NCBI GenBank assembly: GCA_022825195.1
Contig: JAJDYL010000063.1
Location: 1-33,066 of the forward strand
DNA length: 33,066 nt
Origin: Alphaproteobacteria bacterium
GTDB taxonomy: Bacteria > Pseudomonadota > Alphaproteobacteria > Bin95
Direction: 5' to 3'
Part shown: in pieces, positions 24,389-32,930 of the stretch
Position numbering within the stretch: position 1 is the first letter of the stretch
Layout: each line of letters begins with the position of its first letter
Translations under genes and position numbers: made by a program
The notes under the pieces: model-generated
Seen by the model: only the letters and a program-made list of their open reading frames with translations
What the model was told of the DNA's origin: nothing
Database searches by the model: none

Positions 24389-24892
24389 CTACCGCGCTCC
24401 GTTCCGGCCCTGGCGGCTTTTCGCGAGCCTCCTGGCGACCTGCCGCTTCTCCCAGCCGTCCCCGAACAGGTTGACGACCTCGAAGACGCCCAGGCCGTGT
24501 ACGGCGAGCCCGACGCCCCAGCCGAACGCGGCCCAGAGGAACCACAGATATTCCGGGCCGGTGAAGAGGTTGACGACAGCCAGGCCCGCAATGACGACGG
24601 CATACTGGATGGCGTGGATGTAGAAGCCGCGGATATCCCGGACATATTCCATGGCCTGCTGCTCGTTTTCGGAGAGGTCCGGGAGGAGGGTGTCGGTAGC
24701 GCTTGTCATGTCTTGCCCGTTCCTGAGTGCGGAGAAGTCGGTTTCCAGAACGGCGGCGAGGCATTTGAGCGTCTCGGGGCTGGCATTGGCGCCCCGCTCG
24801 ATCCGCTGCAGGGTGCGCACGCTGACGCCCGCCATGGACGCCAGCTGTTCCTGGGAGAATCCCCGTTCGATGCGCAGCTTGCGGACGATCAT
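24389..24892 (-). CDS. XRE-family regulator with 2TM domain
   Basis: This 167-residue protein joins an N-terminal helix-turn-helix (residues 1-57, with SQEQLASMAGVSVRTLQRIERG, cited by Q14 to G34) to a C-terminal 2TM domain (about 90-150) with two hydrophobic helices separated by a short FTGPEYLWF turn and ending in LFGDGWEKR. Membrane-anchored XRE-2TM proteins are known but uncharacterised; they may sense membrane or signal state. GGGAGG lies before the ATG. Three phased CGACA repeats upstream are candidate self-binding sites. Confidence 0.88.
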   Translation of the reverse strand: MIVRKLRIERGFSQEQLASMAGVSVRTLQRIERGANASPETLKCLAAVLETDFSALRNGQDMTSATDTLLPDLSENEQQAMEYVRDIRGFYIHAIQYAVVIAGLAVVNLFTGPEYLWFLWAAFGWGVGLAVHGLGVFEVVNLFGDGWEKRQVARRLAKSRQGRNGAR

Positions 24893-24950
24893 GGATGCCT
24901 CCCGCGCCGTTCCTGCGGGCAGCTATGGCCTCTCCGCGCGCCCGTTGCCA

Positions 24951-24977
24951 CGACAGGAACCCGACATTTCCGCGACA
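24951..24977 (-). promoter_or_regulatory. Three CGACA direct repeats with 11-bp period
   Basis: CGACA occurs at 24951-24955, 24962-24966 and 24973-24977, exactly 11 bp apart, so all face one side of the helix. The array lies 59-85 bases upstream of the XRE-2TM start. It looks like a cooperative binding site for that regulator or another factor; this role is inferred. Confidence 0.45.
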
Positions 24978-25009
24978 GCGGGGCCCGCGCCGCGAAGCCT
25001 GCGCCCCGT

Positions 25010-25843
25010 TCAGGCCGGCGGCGCCATCCAGGCGGCGGCCTCGTGGCCGGGAACGAAGGCGTTGTTGGTGACGGCCGGATTGCGGTTGACCAGCTGGCGC
25101 CCGTAGATCGGGTGGGTCATGGAGCGCACCTCGTGCTCGATCCGGAACACCGGCTCGCCCGTGCCCGGATCGACGATGTCGAGGAAGCGGTACTGCCACC
25201 GGTTGCTTTCCTCCGACACCAGGCCGCGCTCGTCGAGCCAGCGGTGCGGGCCGGAGAAGTCCGCGACATAGATCGCGATATGGTGGCCGTCATAGTCCGG
25301 CAGCGCCTCGGCGGTCTCGACGAAGCGCAGTTCCTGGCCGCGCCCGACCGATGCGTGGCCCACGCCGTCCCCGTCCACCCAGGCCGGCGTTCCCCAGACC
25401 TCGCGGTAGAAGGCGGCGGCCGCCCCGGCCGCGCCTTCGGGCACGTCGAAGGCGACATAGTCCATGGCGAGCGTGCGCCCCTCGCTCGGCCCGTGGGCGC
25501 GGATGCGGTTGCCCCAGGGGCAGGCCGTGTCGATGTGGCCGTTCCCGCGCTCCGAGGGGATTCCGGCGGCGTCCAGCCGGGCCTCCAGCGCGTCGAGGTC
25601 CGGCATGACGAGCCCCGTCCGGCCCCGCAGGCGCTGCGGCTCGCCCGCCGGCAGGTGGAACTGGCTCTGCCCGACATTGATCCACATATTGTTCGTGCCG
25701 GTCACCAGGTAGGGGTCGCGCGTCAATCCCATTGCGGTGACGTAGAAGTCCGTCGCGCGGACCTGGTCCGGCACCCGGACATTGACGTGCTCCAGCGCGA
25801 CGATGTTGCCGACATCCTCGCCGGCGCGGTCGAATTGCCCCAT
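25010..25843 (-). CDS. Two-domain VOC-family (extradiol dioxygenase-like) protein
   Basis: This 277-residue protein has two vicinal-oxygen-chelate modules. The first begins ALEHVNVRVPDQVRATDFYV near residues 16-36 and includes QSQFHLPAGE; the second begins MDYVAFDVPEGAAGAAAAFY near 128-148 and includes GHHIAIYVADF. Metal-ligand candidates are H19, H62 and H187, plus E near 241 in FRIEHEVRS. The two-module length suits type I extradiol dioxygenases and related enzymes, but the substrate is unknown. AGAGGG precedes the ATG. It follows the fadD-like gene by 80 bases on the same strand. Confidence 0.75.
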   Translation of the reverse strand: MGQFDRAGEDVGNIVALEHVNVRVPDQVRATDFYVTAMGLTRDPYLVTGTNNMWINVGQSQFHLPAGEPQRLRGRTGLVMPDLDALEARLDAAGIPSERGNGHIDTACPWGNRIRAHGPSEGRTLAMDYVAFDVPEGAAGAAAAFYREVWGTPAWVDGDGVGHASVGRGQELRFVETAEALPDYDGHHIAIYVADFSGPHRWLDERGLVSEESNRWQYRFLDIVDPGTGEPVFRIEHEVRSMTHPIYGRQLVNRNPAVTNNAFVPGHEAAAWMAPPA

Positions 25844-25923
25844 GGCGCGGACCCTCTTCCCGCAGGTTGCGATGCAGTCTCCAGCCTACACCGGCGGGCC
25901 GGCGTTAGCGAGACGGGGCCGCC

Positions 25924-27621
25924 TCAGCCGTTCCCGCCCGCCGCCTCGCGCTTCGCCGCCTCCTCGGCCACCAGCTCCTTCTTGGAGAGCTTGCCGATCA
26001 TGGTCTTGGGCAGCTCGTCGCGGAACTCGACATGCTTCGGCACCTCGTGGCGGCCGAGCTTGTCGCGCAGGAACTCCAGCAGCCCGTCGGCGTCCAGCGC
26101 CTGGCCCTCGCCGAGCTTGACGAACGCCTTCACCGCCTCGCCGGTATAGTCGTCCGGCACGCCGATGACGGTGACCTCCTCGACCGCGGGATGGCGGTAG
26201 ATCGCCTCCTCGACATTGCGCGGGAAGACGTTGTAGCCGCTGACCAGCACGAGGTCCTTCTTGCGGTCGATGATGAACAGGTAGCCGTCCTCGTCCAGGT
26301 GGCCCACGTCGCCGGTGCGCAGCCGGCCCTCGACGATCGCCTCGGCCGTGGCGTCCTCGCGGCGCCAGTAGCCCTTCATGATCTGCGGGCCGGAGATGCA
26401 GATCTCCCCGTCCTCGCCCTGCGGCAGGACCTTCAGCGGGTCCTCCCTGTCCACGATGGTGATGACCGTGCCCGGCACCGGGATGCCGACCGAGCCTTCC
26501 TTGTTGACGCCGTCGAAGGGGTTGGAGGCGGCGATGGGCGCGGATTCCGTCAGCCCGTAGCCCTCGACCAGCTTGCAGCCCGATAGCTCCTCGAAGCGCC
26601 GCTTGATCTCCAGCGGCAGCGGCGCGCCGCCCGACATGCAGGTCTTGATGGAGGTGAGGTCGAAGCCGGAGAGCTTCGGGTGGTTGACGATGGCCGTGTA
26701 CATGGTCGGCACGCCGGGGAACAGCGTCGGCTTCTTCTTCGTCACGTCCTGGAGCACGGGGTCGAGCTCGAAGCGCGGGCGCATGACGATGGAGCCGCCG
26801 ACGGCGATGGTGAAGTTCATCACCACCGACATCGCGAACACGTGGAAGAAGGGCAGCACGCCCATCATGCGTTCGCGCCCGTGCTCCACGTCCGGGTTCC
26901 ACAGCAGCGCCTGGTGGATGTTGGCGTGGAGGTTGGCGTGGGTGAGCATCGCGCCCTTCGGCACGCCGGTGGTGCCGCCGGTGTACTGGAAGACGGCGAC
27001 ATCCTCGCGCGGGTCGATCTCCACGGGCTCGTAGCGCCCGTCATTGTCGAGCAGCCGGCGGAAGGGCGCATGCTCGCTATCGTCCGGCACCTTGGCAATC
27101 TCGCTGCGCTTCAGCAGCGGGAACAGCAGGTTCTTCGGGAAGGACAGCACGTCCTGGAGCTGGCCGACGACCAGCCTGCGGATGCGCGTTTTCCGGAGCA
27201 GCGACGCCATCTTGGGATAGAGCGCGGCGAGGCCGAGCGTCACCATGATGTCGGTCTCGGAATCCTCGATCTGGTAGGCGAGCTCCTCCTCCGAGTAGAG
27301 CGGGCTGTAGTTCACCACCGTGCCGCCCGCCTTGAGGATGCCGAAGAAGGCCACGACGAATTGCGGGCAGTTCGGCAGGAAGAGGCCGACCTTGACGCCC
27401 TTCTCCACGCCGAGCGCGCGGAAGCCCGCGGCGGCGCGGTCCACCATGGCTCCGAGCTCGGCATAGCTCCAGGTCCTGCCGAGGAAGTCCATGGCCTCGT
27501 TCCGGGGAAAGCGGCGGACGGAGTCGTCGAGGATCGCGAACAGCGGCCCTTCCGGAATCTCCGCGTCCCACCGCACATTGTCGGGGTAGCTCGCAAGCCA
27601 CGGATGCGGGTCGGCTGTCAT
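25924..27621 (-). CDS. Long-chain fatty acid-CoA ligase, FadD-like
   Basis: This 565-residue ligase activates fatty acids for beta-oxidation or lipid synthesis. The ATP P-loop is YTGGTTGVPKG (residues 213-223), VEGYGLTESAP is the A5 motif, RTGDVGHLDEDGYL the hinge region and PKTMIGKLSKKEL carries the C-terminal catalytic lysine. Length and the TGGTTG P-loop fit FadD rather than the shorter ligase at 14292. The start at 27621 has GGGAGGA 6 bases upstream. With the acyl-CoA synthetase, phosphotransferase and CoA-transferase it adds to an acyl-CoA-rich neighbourhood. Confidence 0.93.
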   Translation of the reverse strand: MTADPHPWLASYPDNVRWDAEIPEGPLFAILDDSVRRFPRNEAMDFLGRTWSYAELGAMVDRAAAGFRALGVEKGVKVGLFLPNCPQFVVAFFGILKAGGTVVNYSPLYSEEELAYQIEDSETDIMVTLGLAALYPKMASLLRKTRIRRLVVGQLQDVLSFPKNLLFPLLKRSEIAKVPDDSEHAPFRRLLDNDGRYEPVEIDPREDVAVFQYTGGTTGVPKGAMLTHANLHANIHQALLWNPDVEHGRERMMGVLPFFHVFAMSVVMNFTIAVGGSIVMRPRFELDPVLQDVTKKKPTLFPGVPTMYTAIVNHPKLSGFDLTSIKTCMSGGAPLPLEIKRRFEELSGCKLVEGYGLTESAPIAASNPFDGVNKEGSVGIPVPGTVITIVDREDPLKVLPQGEDGEICISGPQIMKGYWRREDATAEAIVEGRLRTGDVGHLDEDGYLFIIDRKKDLVLVSGYNVFPRNVEEAIYRHPAVEEVTVIGVPDDYTGEAVKAFVKLGEGQALDADGLLEFLRDKLGRHEVPKHVEFRDELPKTMIGKLSKKELVAEEAAKREAAGGNG

Positions 27622-27958
27622 GCGCGTCCTCCCGGCCGGCTGCCTGAACGGGGCGCAATCCTACCCCGGATTCCCCCGCCCCGCCACTCGCCCCGCCGGC
27701 GGGCCGGGCCGGGAACGGAGGGAGGGAGGGCCGCCCGCCTGCAAGGGAAAGCAGCCGGCGGGTGGAGGGGCCCGCCGGCTGCGCTGCCGGTCGCGGGGGA
27801 GGAAACCGCTACTGGACCGGGACGCCGGGGACAGCGGCTCGGACCGAACCGGACGAAGGCAATCTGGCGGCCGCCGTCGATAAGGACCAATACCGATTTC
27901 TTTTGCCCTCTATAGGTTTTTCATATTGATCGGAAGAACGGGATCGTTCGCATTCGGG
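27622..27958. other. Intergenic region with fadD promoter candidate and terminator
   Basis: No gene is seen. The minus strand carries GGAATCCGGGGTAGGAT (27674-27658), with TAGGAT as a possible -10 for the FadD-like gene and resemblance to the promoter blocks at 934-950 and 16493-16509. A terminator hairpin lies at 27751-27782. The last 70 bases (about 27890-27945) are AT-rich and mark the change into the glycosyltransferase island. Confidence 0.5.
27751..27782 (-). terminator. Terminator hairpin of the glycosyltransferase island
   Basis: GCAGCCGGCGGG (27751-27762) and CCCGCCGGCTGC (27771-27782) are a perfect 12-bp stem with an 8-base loop. On the minus strand it is followed by TTTCCCTT, so it should stop transcripts from the GT25-methyltransferase gene before the FadD-like gene. 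Confidence 0.65.
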
Positions 27959-29536
27959 CTACGGCCCGAGGTTGTGCTGCATCGCGTCGCGGGCCGCCGC
28001 GACCTGTTCTTTCGCGAACAGGCACATTTCCCGCGGCGGATGCGGTGGCACATAGTCGTCTATGCGCCGCAACGGCGTCGGCGGAAAGATATGGATATGC
28101 CGGAAGTCCCCGGTCCTGATGTCGCTGTTTGCGCCGTCCGCCGGCGGGCGCGTCGTCGTCAGCAGCAACCCGATGTCGGAGCGGCAGAAGTTCTCCAGGA
28201 ACCGGTATATGTCGTCATAGGAAAGATGGAAAAGGCAGTCCCGCACCATCATCAGGTCCGCCGCCGGCAGCGGGTCGCTCGTAATATCCATATGGCGGAA
28301 GACAGTGCCCGGCGCTCCGAACTTCCGTTGGTTCCGGCGCACCAGAGCCTTCACAATGTCCCCACCGATATATTCGATGTCGAGGTCCGGAACCACATGC
28401 TGCATCCAGTTGAAGTCTCCACACGGCGCATCGAGCAGCCGGATGACGCCATAGTCCCTTATCAGCTCCGGTAACTCCCGCCGCAGATTCACGGTATAGG
28501 AGAGTTCCGACCCCCAGCCGCTTTTCGACTCCCTGCTGCCCCACGGGTTGCGCCTGTAAATCCTGGAAAACACTTGCTCACCCGTTCCGCGAAGCAGCAG
28601 GTCCTTCCGAACCTTCCTGCGCCACTGCCGCACTCGCTTCCGCAGCGTTCCAATTCTCATCGATTGCCTCTCCAAGCGCAGGTCGCGGCTTGGCACCGTC
28701 TTCCCCTTATTGCGGAGAATTCTATTTCTTCGCTTCCGCCATTGGCAACACAACCAACCTTCCAAAGATAGAGAACGGATCCTGAATAATATCTTGCGAA
28801 AGTAATTCCTGGCATCACGACTAATGCTTGGTCTCGTTATCAATTTCATTAAAGTCGTTCTATAGTCAGAACTCTTTCTTGTTGAATCAGAATGAGAGTC
28901 GTCTACCACTTCAATTGATGATACTACACTCTTCGCTTTCCTGATTGGCGCAGGGTATATCCCATAAGTAATAAGATTGTATATATATGCCCCATCCCCT
29001 ATCGAATTATCATAGGGAACAGTCCGAATCTTGTCATTGTCCAATATTTTCCGTGCACCACTTCTGCTTATTATATACGCGCCACTCTCCTCCGGTATTT
29101 TGTAGTAATTCATGACCTCCATACCGTTTGCAAGTTCGCCCTCGGATATCCAGACTGTCCTCGTCGGGATATTGCTGAGTCGGACAATATCCCATTTTTT
29201 GGGAAGTGCTTTTAGATTATCCAGCATTTCGAGAAAACATGAATGGAATTCGACATCGTCTTCCAACACAAGCGCCATAGCCGCGTCAGTGGTAAGGAAC
29301 TCCTCCAGTACACCGAGATGGCTGACATAGCAACCGACCTCTCCATCTGTTAGGATGGATGTACTCGCGACTTGCTGCGAAAGTCCGAATTTCTGCCGCC
29401 AACGCTCGGGAATATTACGGCCCCGATAGGCGACGAAACGTCTGAACGGCAACTTGAGAGCGCCGAGACGCCGCTCCATGCTAGCCAAACGGTCCACATC
29501 TTGGTCGAGGTTGATCACATAAACTGGAAGTGGCAT
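27959..29536 (-). CDS. GT25 glycosyltransferase fused to a class I methyltransferase
   Basis: This 525-residue protein joins two enzymes. Residues 3-200 are a family-25 glycosyltransferase (YVINLDQDVDRL, the GCYVSHLGVLEEF segment, LEDDVEF at 91-97), used in LPS or glycan assembly. Residues about 320-512 are an SAM methyltransferase: RNPWGS (329-334), LLDAPCGDFNW (367-377, the SAM loop), and MVRDCLFHLSY. A very basic linker (262-312) joins them. An in-frame ATG at 28660 (residue 293) has GGAGAGG just upstream, so the methyltransferase could be translated alone. The GT half is AT-rich, the methyltransferase half GC-rich. ATG 29536 is preferred over GTG 29566, which would overlap the upstream gene. 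Confidence 0.82.
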   Translation of the reverse strand: MPLPVYVINLDQDVDRLASMERRLGALKLPFRRFVAYRGRNIPERWRQKFGLSQQVASTSILTDGEVGCYVSHLGVLEEFLTTDAAMALVLEDDVEFHSCFLEMLDNLKALPKKWDIVRLSNIPTRTVWISEGELANGMEVMNYYKIPEESGAYIISRSGARKILDNDKIRTVPYDNSIGDGAYIYNLITYGIYPAPIRKAKSVVSSIEVVDDSHSDSTRKSSDYRTTLMKLITRPSISRDARNYFRKILFRIRSLSLEGWLCCQWRKRRNRILRNKGKTVPSRDLRLERQSMRIGTLRKRVRQWRRKVRKDLLLRGTGEQVFSRIYRRNPWGSRESKSGWGSELSYTVNLRRELPELIRDYGVIRLLDAPCGDFNWMQHVVPDLDIEYIGGDIVKALVRRNQRKFGAPGTVFRHMDITSDPLPAADLMMVRDCLFHLSYDDIYRFLENFCRSDIGLLLTTTRPPADGANSDIRTGDFRHIHIFPPTPLRRIDDYVPPHPPREMCLFAKEQVAAARDAMQHNLGP

Positions 29537-29540
29537 CGCT

Positions 29541-30611
29541 CTATTCTGGGTTGTTGCAAGGCGCACTCACCCCCCACTGGGCGGGTGCCCTGTGGAACAC
29601 GGGATTCTCCGGAGGAGCGGCTGGACCCCAAGCGACAATATCGCGCTCGGCCTTCGGTGCACCTAACCCTCGCAACCGATCGCGGGCGTAGCCAACGAGG
29701 CCGCCGGGTATTGCTACAATCCAGAGAAGGCGCGCGCGGGCGTGCGCGAGGTCTTCGAACTGGTATCGCAGGGGGCGTCGAATATGCAGCCCCAGCCGGG
29801 TGATTTTCCGGGCTGCGTTTAACAGAATTCCGAAAGGAACGGATACATGTTGCATGTCTTCATTCAGGATGGCAAGCGCCCTGAGGTAGTTACCGCGCGG
29901 CCACTTGATGGCTCTCGACGACGGTTTGTCCGACAAACGAATCGTATTCTTATCCCCAATGCAGCGAACAACGGGGTGATTGAGAAAGATCATCTTGTAG
30001 CGGTTCGATAGTCTGCCAAGTGTAACACTTTCTGGGCAATGCTCGGAACGTGTCAACTCAACGAATTCCATATCTTGTAATATGTCGGTTTTCAGAACGA
30101 CAACACAGTCAAAATCGATACCCATCCTGTAATAAACTTCCTTGCTGGTGGCCATAATCTTCTCAGTTTCAGTTTGGAATCTCTCGAACGCTTTTGGCTT
30201 GCCAAGTATCTCACCAGCGGCATCGACATACAGAAATCGCAGCGCACAAATGGAGTTGTCCGTGTCAATAGCAGTCTTATCACGCCAATATTGGACCGTC
30301 TTCAGACCATCGAACAGCAGTGCATCGTCACTGTCCAGGATCAGGGTATAGTCGCCGGAAACAAGTTTTCTTCCAGCATTAAGTGCCGCACTTCTTCCCC
30401 TGTTGTTGCAATAGCGATAATAGGTTATCGGAAAGTCAGCCTCCGCTTGCCAACGGGAAAGCAATGCCGGCGTTTCGTCGGTAGAGCCGTCATCTACCAC
30501 GATCCACTCGAAGCAGCGCGCCGTTTGCCACTGCAAACTTTCATACACCCGGCGCATAACATGCGCGCGATTCCAGGTCGTTGTCAGAACCGATATGGCA
30601 GGCTTGGTCAT
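29541..30611 (-). CDS. Family 2 glycosyltransferase
   Basis: This 356-residue GT-A fold enzyme has VVDDGSTDET (residues 38-47, nucleotide-sugar binding) and LDSDD (92-96, metal DxD). The N-terminus ISVLTTTWNRAHV at residues 6-18 is typical of GT2, so the start at 30611 is chosen; the frame is open further up but holds the decayed fragment. No transmembrane segment is seen in the catalytic half. The gene is AT-richer than the flanks, except for its last 60 codons. It ends 4 bases before the GT25-methyltransferase gene and is probably in one operon with it. Confidence 0.9.
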   Translation of the reverse strand: MTKPAISVLTTTWNRAHVMRRVYESLQWQTARCFEWIVVDDGSTDETPALLSRWQAEADFPITYYRYCNNRGRSAALNAGRKLVSGDYTLILDSDDALLFDGLKTVQYWRDKTAIDTDNSICALRFLYVDAAGEILGKPKAFERFQTETEKIMATSKEVYYRMGIDFDCVVVLKTDILQDMEFVELTRSEHCPESVTLGRLSNRYKMIFLNHPVVRCIGDKNTIRLSDKPSSRAIKWPRGNYLRALAILNEDMQHVSVPFGILLNAARKITRLGLHIRRPLRYQFEDLAHARARLLWIVAIPGGLVGYARDRLRGLGAPKAERDIVAWGPAAPPENPVFHRAPAQWGVSAPCNNPE

Positions 30612-30651
30612 ACCAGTTCGCCTATTGGGTAGCGCGCAAATGTTCTTGCGA

Positions 30652-30850
30652 TCAATCCGGCAGCCCAGGTTTGTCGTAAAGCTCGTTCTGCAGCACCAAG
30701 GAGAGTGGCCAGTAGCCGCCCGTTCGCGTCCACTTCGCCAGGCGCCGGCGCAGGGCAGGGCCGGCGTCGGTACCATGGTCCAGCGCGGCACGGTTCCTCG
30801 GTCAGCGCCGCGGTATCGTTCGACAATGCCACGGTGAAGCGCTCCATGAC
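30652..30850 (-). pseudogene. Frameshifted 3' fragment of an unidentified gene
   Basis: Between the two glycosyltransferase genes, one minus-strand frame reads naturally as RGIVERYRGADRGTVPRWTM... and another, beyond 30751, as LAKWTRTGGYWPLSLVLQNE..., ending YDKPGLPD at the stop 30654-30652. A tandem duplication of CAGGG at 30751-30760 separates them. Removing one copy joins both into a single continuous C-terminal segment. The 5' part is missing next to the end of the GT4 gene. I cannot name the family. A 79-codon ORF (30608-30847) in a third frame overlaps it but looks like a by-product. Confidence 0.5.
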
Positions 30851-30856
30851 CGGACT

Positions 30857-32158
30857 CTAGTTTGTTTCCGGTGCATGAGAAACCGGGCTTGCGCTACCCA
30901 CCCGCCCCCGCAATACGCGCTCGACCACCTCCTCATAGCCCACCACCGCCCGCTCTGCTGAGAAACGCGTCGCCTTCGCGCGGAGCGCAGCCCGGTCTGC
31001 AGGCCGGGCGAGTGCATGCAGCATGACCTGCGCCAGCGCCTCCGGGTCGCCAACCGGGGCGAGCAGCGTCGGGTCCTCCAGGATTTCCGCCGGGCCGGCT
31101 GGGCAGTCGGTCGAGACCGCGGGGCAGCCGCAGGCCAGCGCCTCGACCAGTACATTGCCGAAACCTTCATGGCGCGAGGAAAGCACGAACAGCGCCGCGC
31201 GGGCCATGAAAGCGTATGGGTTTTCCGCCCAGCCCGGCAGCGACACATGCGCCGTGAGGCCAAGCGCGCGCACCCGACCCTCAAGCTCGCCGCGCATCGG
31301 CCCCTCGCCGAGGATGACCAGCCGGCAGGGCCGCTCCGCCCGCACGCGCCGAAAGGCTTCGATCAGGGTGATGAAGTCCTTCTGTAGCGCAAGCCGGCCG
31401 ACACCGAGCACGACAGGCGGACCGCCGTCTCGGAACCAGGCGTGGCTTGGCTCCTTTCGGGCTTTACAGACGATTTTCGGCGTGAAAGCCGGGTTATATA
31501 TGGAAGAAACCCTTGAGACTGGTACACCAAGAACAGCATTCACATTTTGGGCTACACCTCGAGAAACGGCTACCACATGCGCAGCGGCCGGCAGCAACAG
31601 CCGCATACGAGCGATATGCCGGAGATTTGGCCCTTCTACATTGTGAATAACCGGAACAACAGGTGGGAATGAGGGTCGTCCGGCGATGTACGCAGCGAAC
31701 AATGCTGCATAGTCGGCAACGGGCAGGTTAGAGAATACTATATCTGGACGCTCCCGCTCCATATAGCGCAGCACACGACCTGCAATCACACATTGCCTAC
31801 GACGACGAATCATATATCGAAACAAACGCACTGCTTGCCCTAGTCGCCACGCCCTCATCTCCCGTATAATGCAAGCTAAAACACGCTTCATGTAATCTGA
31901 TAACCTCATGCGTTCATCCAGCCATAAAGCAGTTTCCGGTATGCCTGCATCAATCCAATCGGCCCATTCTTCCGGGCTACAAAGCACCACGAGATGCGCC
32001 GCTGCAGGGATTTCGTCTCGATAAGCCATTACCGGCTGGTACCCGAGTAGAACAATGTCGACCCGGTGGCCGCGATCCGCCAATTCTGTTGCGATCGCGA
32101 GTGTTACCCGCTCCGCGCCGCCGCCAGGAAGTGTTGAAATAACTAATGAAATATGCAT
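30857..32158 (-). CDS. Family 4 glycosyltransferase
   Basis: This 433-residue GT-B enzyme has the N-terminal glycine motif STLPGGGAERV (residues 8-18), VIHNVEGPN in the acceptor domain, VVLGVGRLALQKDF (the donor-domain start), ILGEGPMRGEL, and the EGFGNVLVEALACG motif with the E-x7-E pair. It probably adds a sugar in surface polysaccharide synthesis; the sugar is unknown. The C-terminal 230 residues are nearly the same as those of the truncated neighbour at 32175, while its N-terminal half (31480-32158) is much AT-richer, so the gene looks like a mosaic. Confidence 0.92.
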   Translation of the reverse strand: MHISLVISTLPGGGAERVTLAIATELADRGHRVDIVLLGYQPVMAYRDEIPAAAHLVVLCSPEEWADWIDAGIPETALWLDERMRLSDYMKRVLACIIREMRAWRLGQAVRLFRYMIRRRRQCVIAGRVLRYMERERPDIVFSNLPVADYAALFAAYIAGRPSFPPVVPVIHNVEGPNLRHIARMRLLLPAAAHVVAVSRGVAQNVNAVLGVPVSRVSSIYNPAFTPKIVCKARKEPSHAWFRDGGPPVVLGVGRLALQKDFITLIEAFRRVRAERPCRLVILGEGPMRGELEGRVRALGLTAHVSLPGWAENPYAFMARAALFVLSSRHEGFGNVLVEALACGCPAVSTDCPAGPAEILEDPTLLAPVGDPEALAQVMLHALARPADRAALRAKATRFSAERAVVGYEEVVERVLRGRVGSASPVSHAPETN

Positions 32159-32174
32159 GCTATCATCCGATTCG

Positions 32175-32930
32175 TCATAATCGATCTATAAACACGCGCT
32201 CGACTACCCCCTCATAGCCTGCCACCGCCCGCTCCATCGAGAAGCGCGCCGCCTTTGCGCGGAGCGCGGCCTTGTCCGCCGGGCGGGCGAGCGCGCGCAG
32301 CATGACCCCGGCCAGCGCCTCCGGGTCGCCGACCGGGGCGAGCAGGGACGGGTCCTCCAGGATTTCCGCCGGGCCGGCCTCGCAGTCGGTCGAGACCGCG
32401 GGGCAGCCGCAGGCCAGCGCCTCGACCAGAACCAGACCGAAGCCCTCATGGCGCGAGGACAGCACGAACAGCGCCGCGCGGGCCATCAGCGCATACGGGT
32501 TTTCCACCCATCCGGGCAGCGACACCCGCCGCTCCAGGCCGAGCGCGCGCACCCGGTTTTCGAGCGCGGGGCGCATCGGCCCCTCCCCGAGAATCGCGAG
32601 CCGGCAGGGCCGCTCCGCCTGCACGCGCCGGAAGGCCTCGATCAGGGTCGGGAAGTCCTTCTGCGCCACGAGGCGGCCCACGCCCAGCACGACCGGCGGC
32701 CCGCCGTCCCCGAACCAGGGATGGCCGGGCGCCTCCTCCGCGCGGCGAAGCGCCGGGGGCGTGACCGCGGGGTTGTAGACGACGGAAAGCCGCTCCTCCG
32801 CCACGCCGGCCGCCTGCGCGGCATTCTCGGCAACGCCGCGCGAAACCGCCACGACATGCGCCGCCGCCGGGAACAGCAGCCGGCGGCGCTGCGTGTGCCG
32901 TGTGCCAAGCGTTACAACATTATGAATAAT
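32175..32930 (-). pseudogene. 5'-truncated family 4 glycosyltransferase (IS-interrupted)
   Basis: The C-terminal two thirds of a GT4 enzyme remain, starting in the acceptor domain (IIHNVVTLG) and including VVLGVGRLVAQKDF, ILGEGPMRPAL and EGFGLVLVEALACG. The frame continues upstream to 33038, but that part reads antisense through an insertion element and has no GT character (for example SNRWIGIESEVDLLGN). The N-terminal Rossmann domain with the GGG motif is absent. It is therefore most likely inactive, although the fused ORF could still make a short protein. It is a close paralogue of the intact gene 16 bases downstream. Confidence 0.75.

Noticed and set aside
24497..26149. A 550-codon + strand ORF
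   Set aside because: It is antisense to the XRE-2TM and VOC genes, both of which have clear domains.
30608..30847. A 79-codon minus-strand ORF with ATGA overlap to the GT2 gene as a real small gene
   Set aside because: Two other frames of the same stretch, joined at the CAGGG duplication, read far more like protein, so this is treated as a gene fragment.
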